The notes below the pieces were generated by a model. The model was not told the origin of the DNA. It saw only the letters and a program-made list of their open reading frames with translations, and did no database searches. From contig JACKCN010000009.1 of NCBI GenBank assembly GCA_020634015.1, positions 1-63,793 of the forward strand: DNA of 63,793 bases, read 5' to 3'. Below are positions 63,630-63,793 of the stretch, piece by piece. Both the position numbers and the translations under genes were made by a program. The DNA comes from Candidatus Delongbacteria bacterium (GTDB lineage Bacteria > CAIWAD01). Each line of letters opens with the position of its first letter. The stretch's first letter is position 1.

Positions 63630-63793
63630 ATGGCACGCATTTCTCAACCTGCCACCTCCATGGCTTCCACCGGGCTGCTGGTCGGCATGGGCCTGATGTG
63701 CTGCGCCACCCAGCTGCTGGCGGCCGCGCCCGACGTGACCTTCAAGGAGAGCGTTGCAAAGGAAAATGCGCACAAGGCCGTGATTTCGATCGA
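63630..63793 (+). CDS. Start of an exported protein (cut by window end)
   Basis: The first 54 codons of a protein beginning 2 bases after the preceding stop, with CGGAGG as ribosome-binding site inside the end of the outer-membrane gene. A signal peptide is visible (LLVGMGLMCCATQLLAAA) and the mature start is APDVTFKESVAKENA. Nothing more can be said because the window ends; it is part of the same transcription unit as the barrel protein. Confidence 0.55.
   Translation, partial: MARISQPATSMASTGLLVGMGLMCCATQLLAAAPDVTFKESVAKENAHKAVISI

Noticed and set aside
1..63793. tRNA, rRNA and transposase genes
   Set aside because: I looked for T-loop signatures in gaps and for transposase-like proteins and saw none; a covariance search was not possible here.

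Overview
The window is high-GC bacterial chromosome with no rRNA, tRNA, transposase or CRISPR array that I could find. Gene content suggests a flagellated, uncultured Gram-negative bacterium of or near the FCB (Fibrobacteres-Chlorobi-Bacteroidetes) group. Evidence: secreted proteins ending in FlgD-like/type IX-style C-terminal domains (5490-5942, 16132-18675, 58771-60303), a DUF5117-type zinc metalloprotease, a dihydroorotase homologue lacking the metal-binding HxH as in many Bacteroidetes, a TAnnTTTG-like promoter box, a plant/cyanobacterial-style GlgC and an Omp85-like barrel. A flagellar export locus and a proteobacterial-style RecBCD argue against typical Bacteroidota. I cannot name the phylum from sequence alone.

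Layout. 1-7 kb: glgC, a response regulator, a fused formimidoyltransferase-cyclodeaminase, a nucleotidyltransferase, a small secreted protein and a membrane protein with a Cys-ribbon tail. 7-15.8 kb (minus): recC-recB-recD with 4-bp overlaps. 16-18.7 kb: a large secreted protein. 18.7-19.7 kb: a non-coding cluster of 349-bp tandem repeats. 19.9-23 kb: a pyrimidine operon (pyrR-pyrB-dihydroorotase-like) with a recognisable PyrR-binding loop in its leader. 23.2-30.7 kb: a 1,486-residue multidomain secreted protein and a secreted zinc metalloprotease. 30.8-35.2 kb (minus): hybrid histidine kinase, DUF432-like protein and MscS channel, translationally coupled; then proS. 37-43.3 kb: greA, aroA, an aroE-aroK fusion, a PabC-like aminotransferase and a Clp-like protein with broken nucleotide sites. 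The 37.48-39.05 kb part is full of single-base frameshifts. 43.35-45.73 kb: a second, larger non-coding repeat cluster, including a 235-bp tandem array.

46.1-58.5 kb is one long colinear flagellar and signalling operon: flhB, flhA, flhF, a FlhG-like protein, a small membrane protein, fliA, a disordered protein, an HDOD protein, and then three proteins with histidine-kinase H-boxes but missing or eroded ATPase domains, around an AMIN-domain membrane protein. FlhB/FlhA form the export gate, FlhF/FlhG-like would set flagellar position or number, and FliA directs late flagellar genes. 58.8-63.8 kb: a lamin-tail secreted protein, an ECF sigma factor with a coupled anti-sigma-like HEAT-repeat membrane protein, an outer-membrane barrel protein and the start of another exported protein.

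The most unusual items are the two repeat clusters, which share one structured element in opposite orientations; the set of kinase-like proteins lacking recognisable ATPase domains behind fliA; the Clp-like pseudo-ATPase; the HxH-less dihydroorotase inside a PyrR-controlled operon; and the localised block of frameshifts in greA-aroA-aroE.
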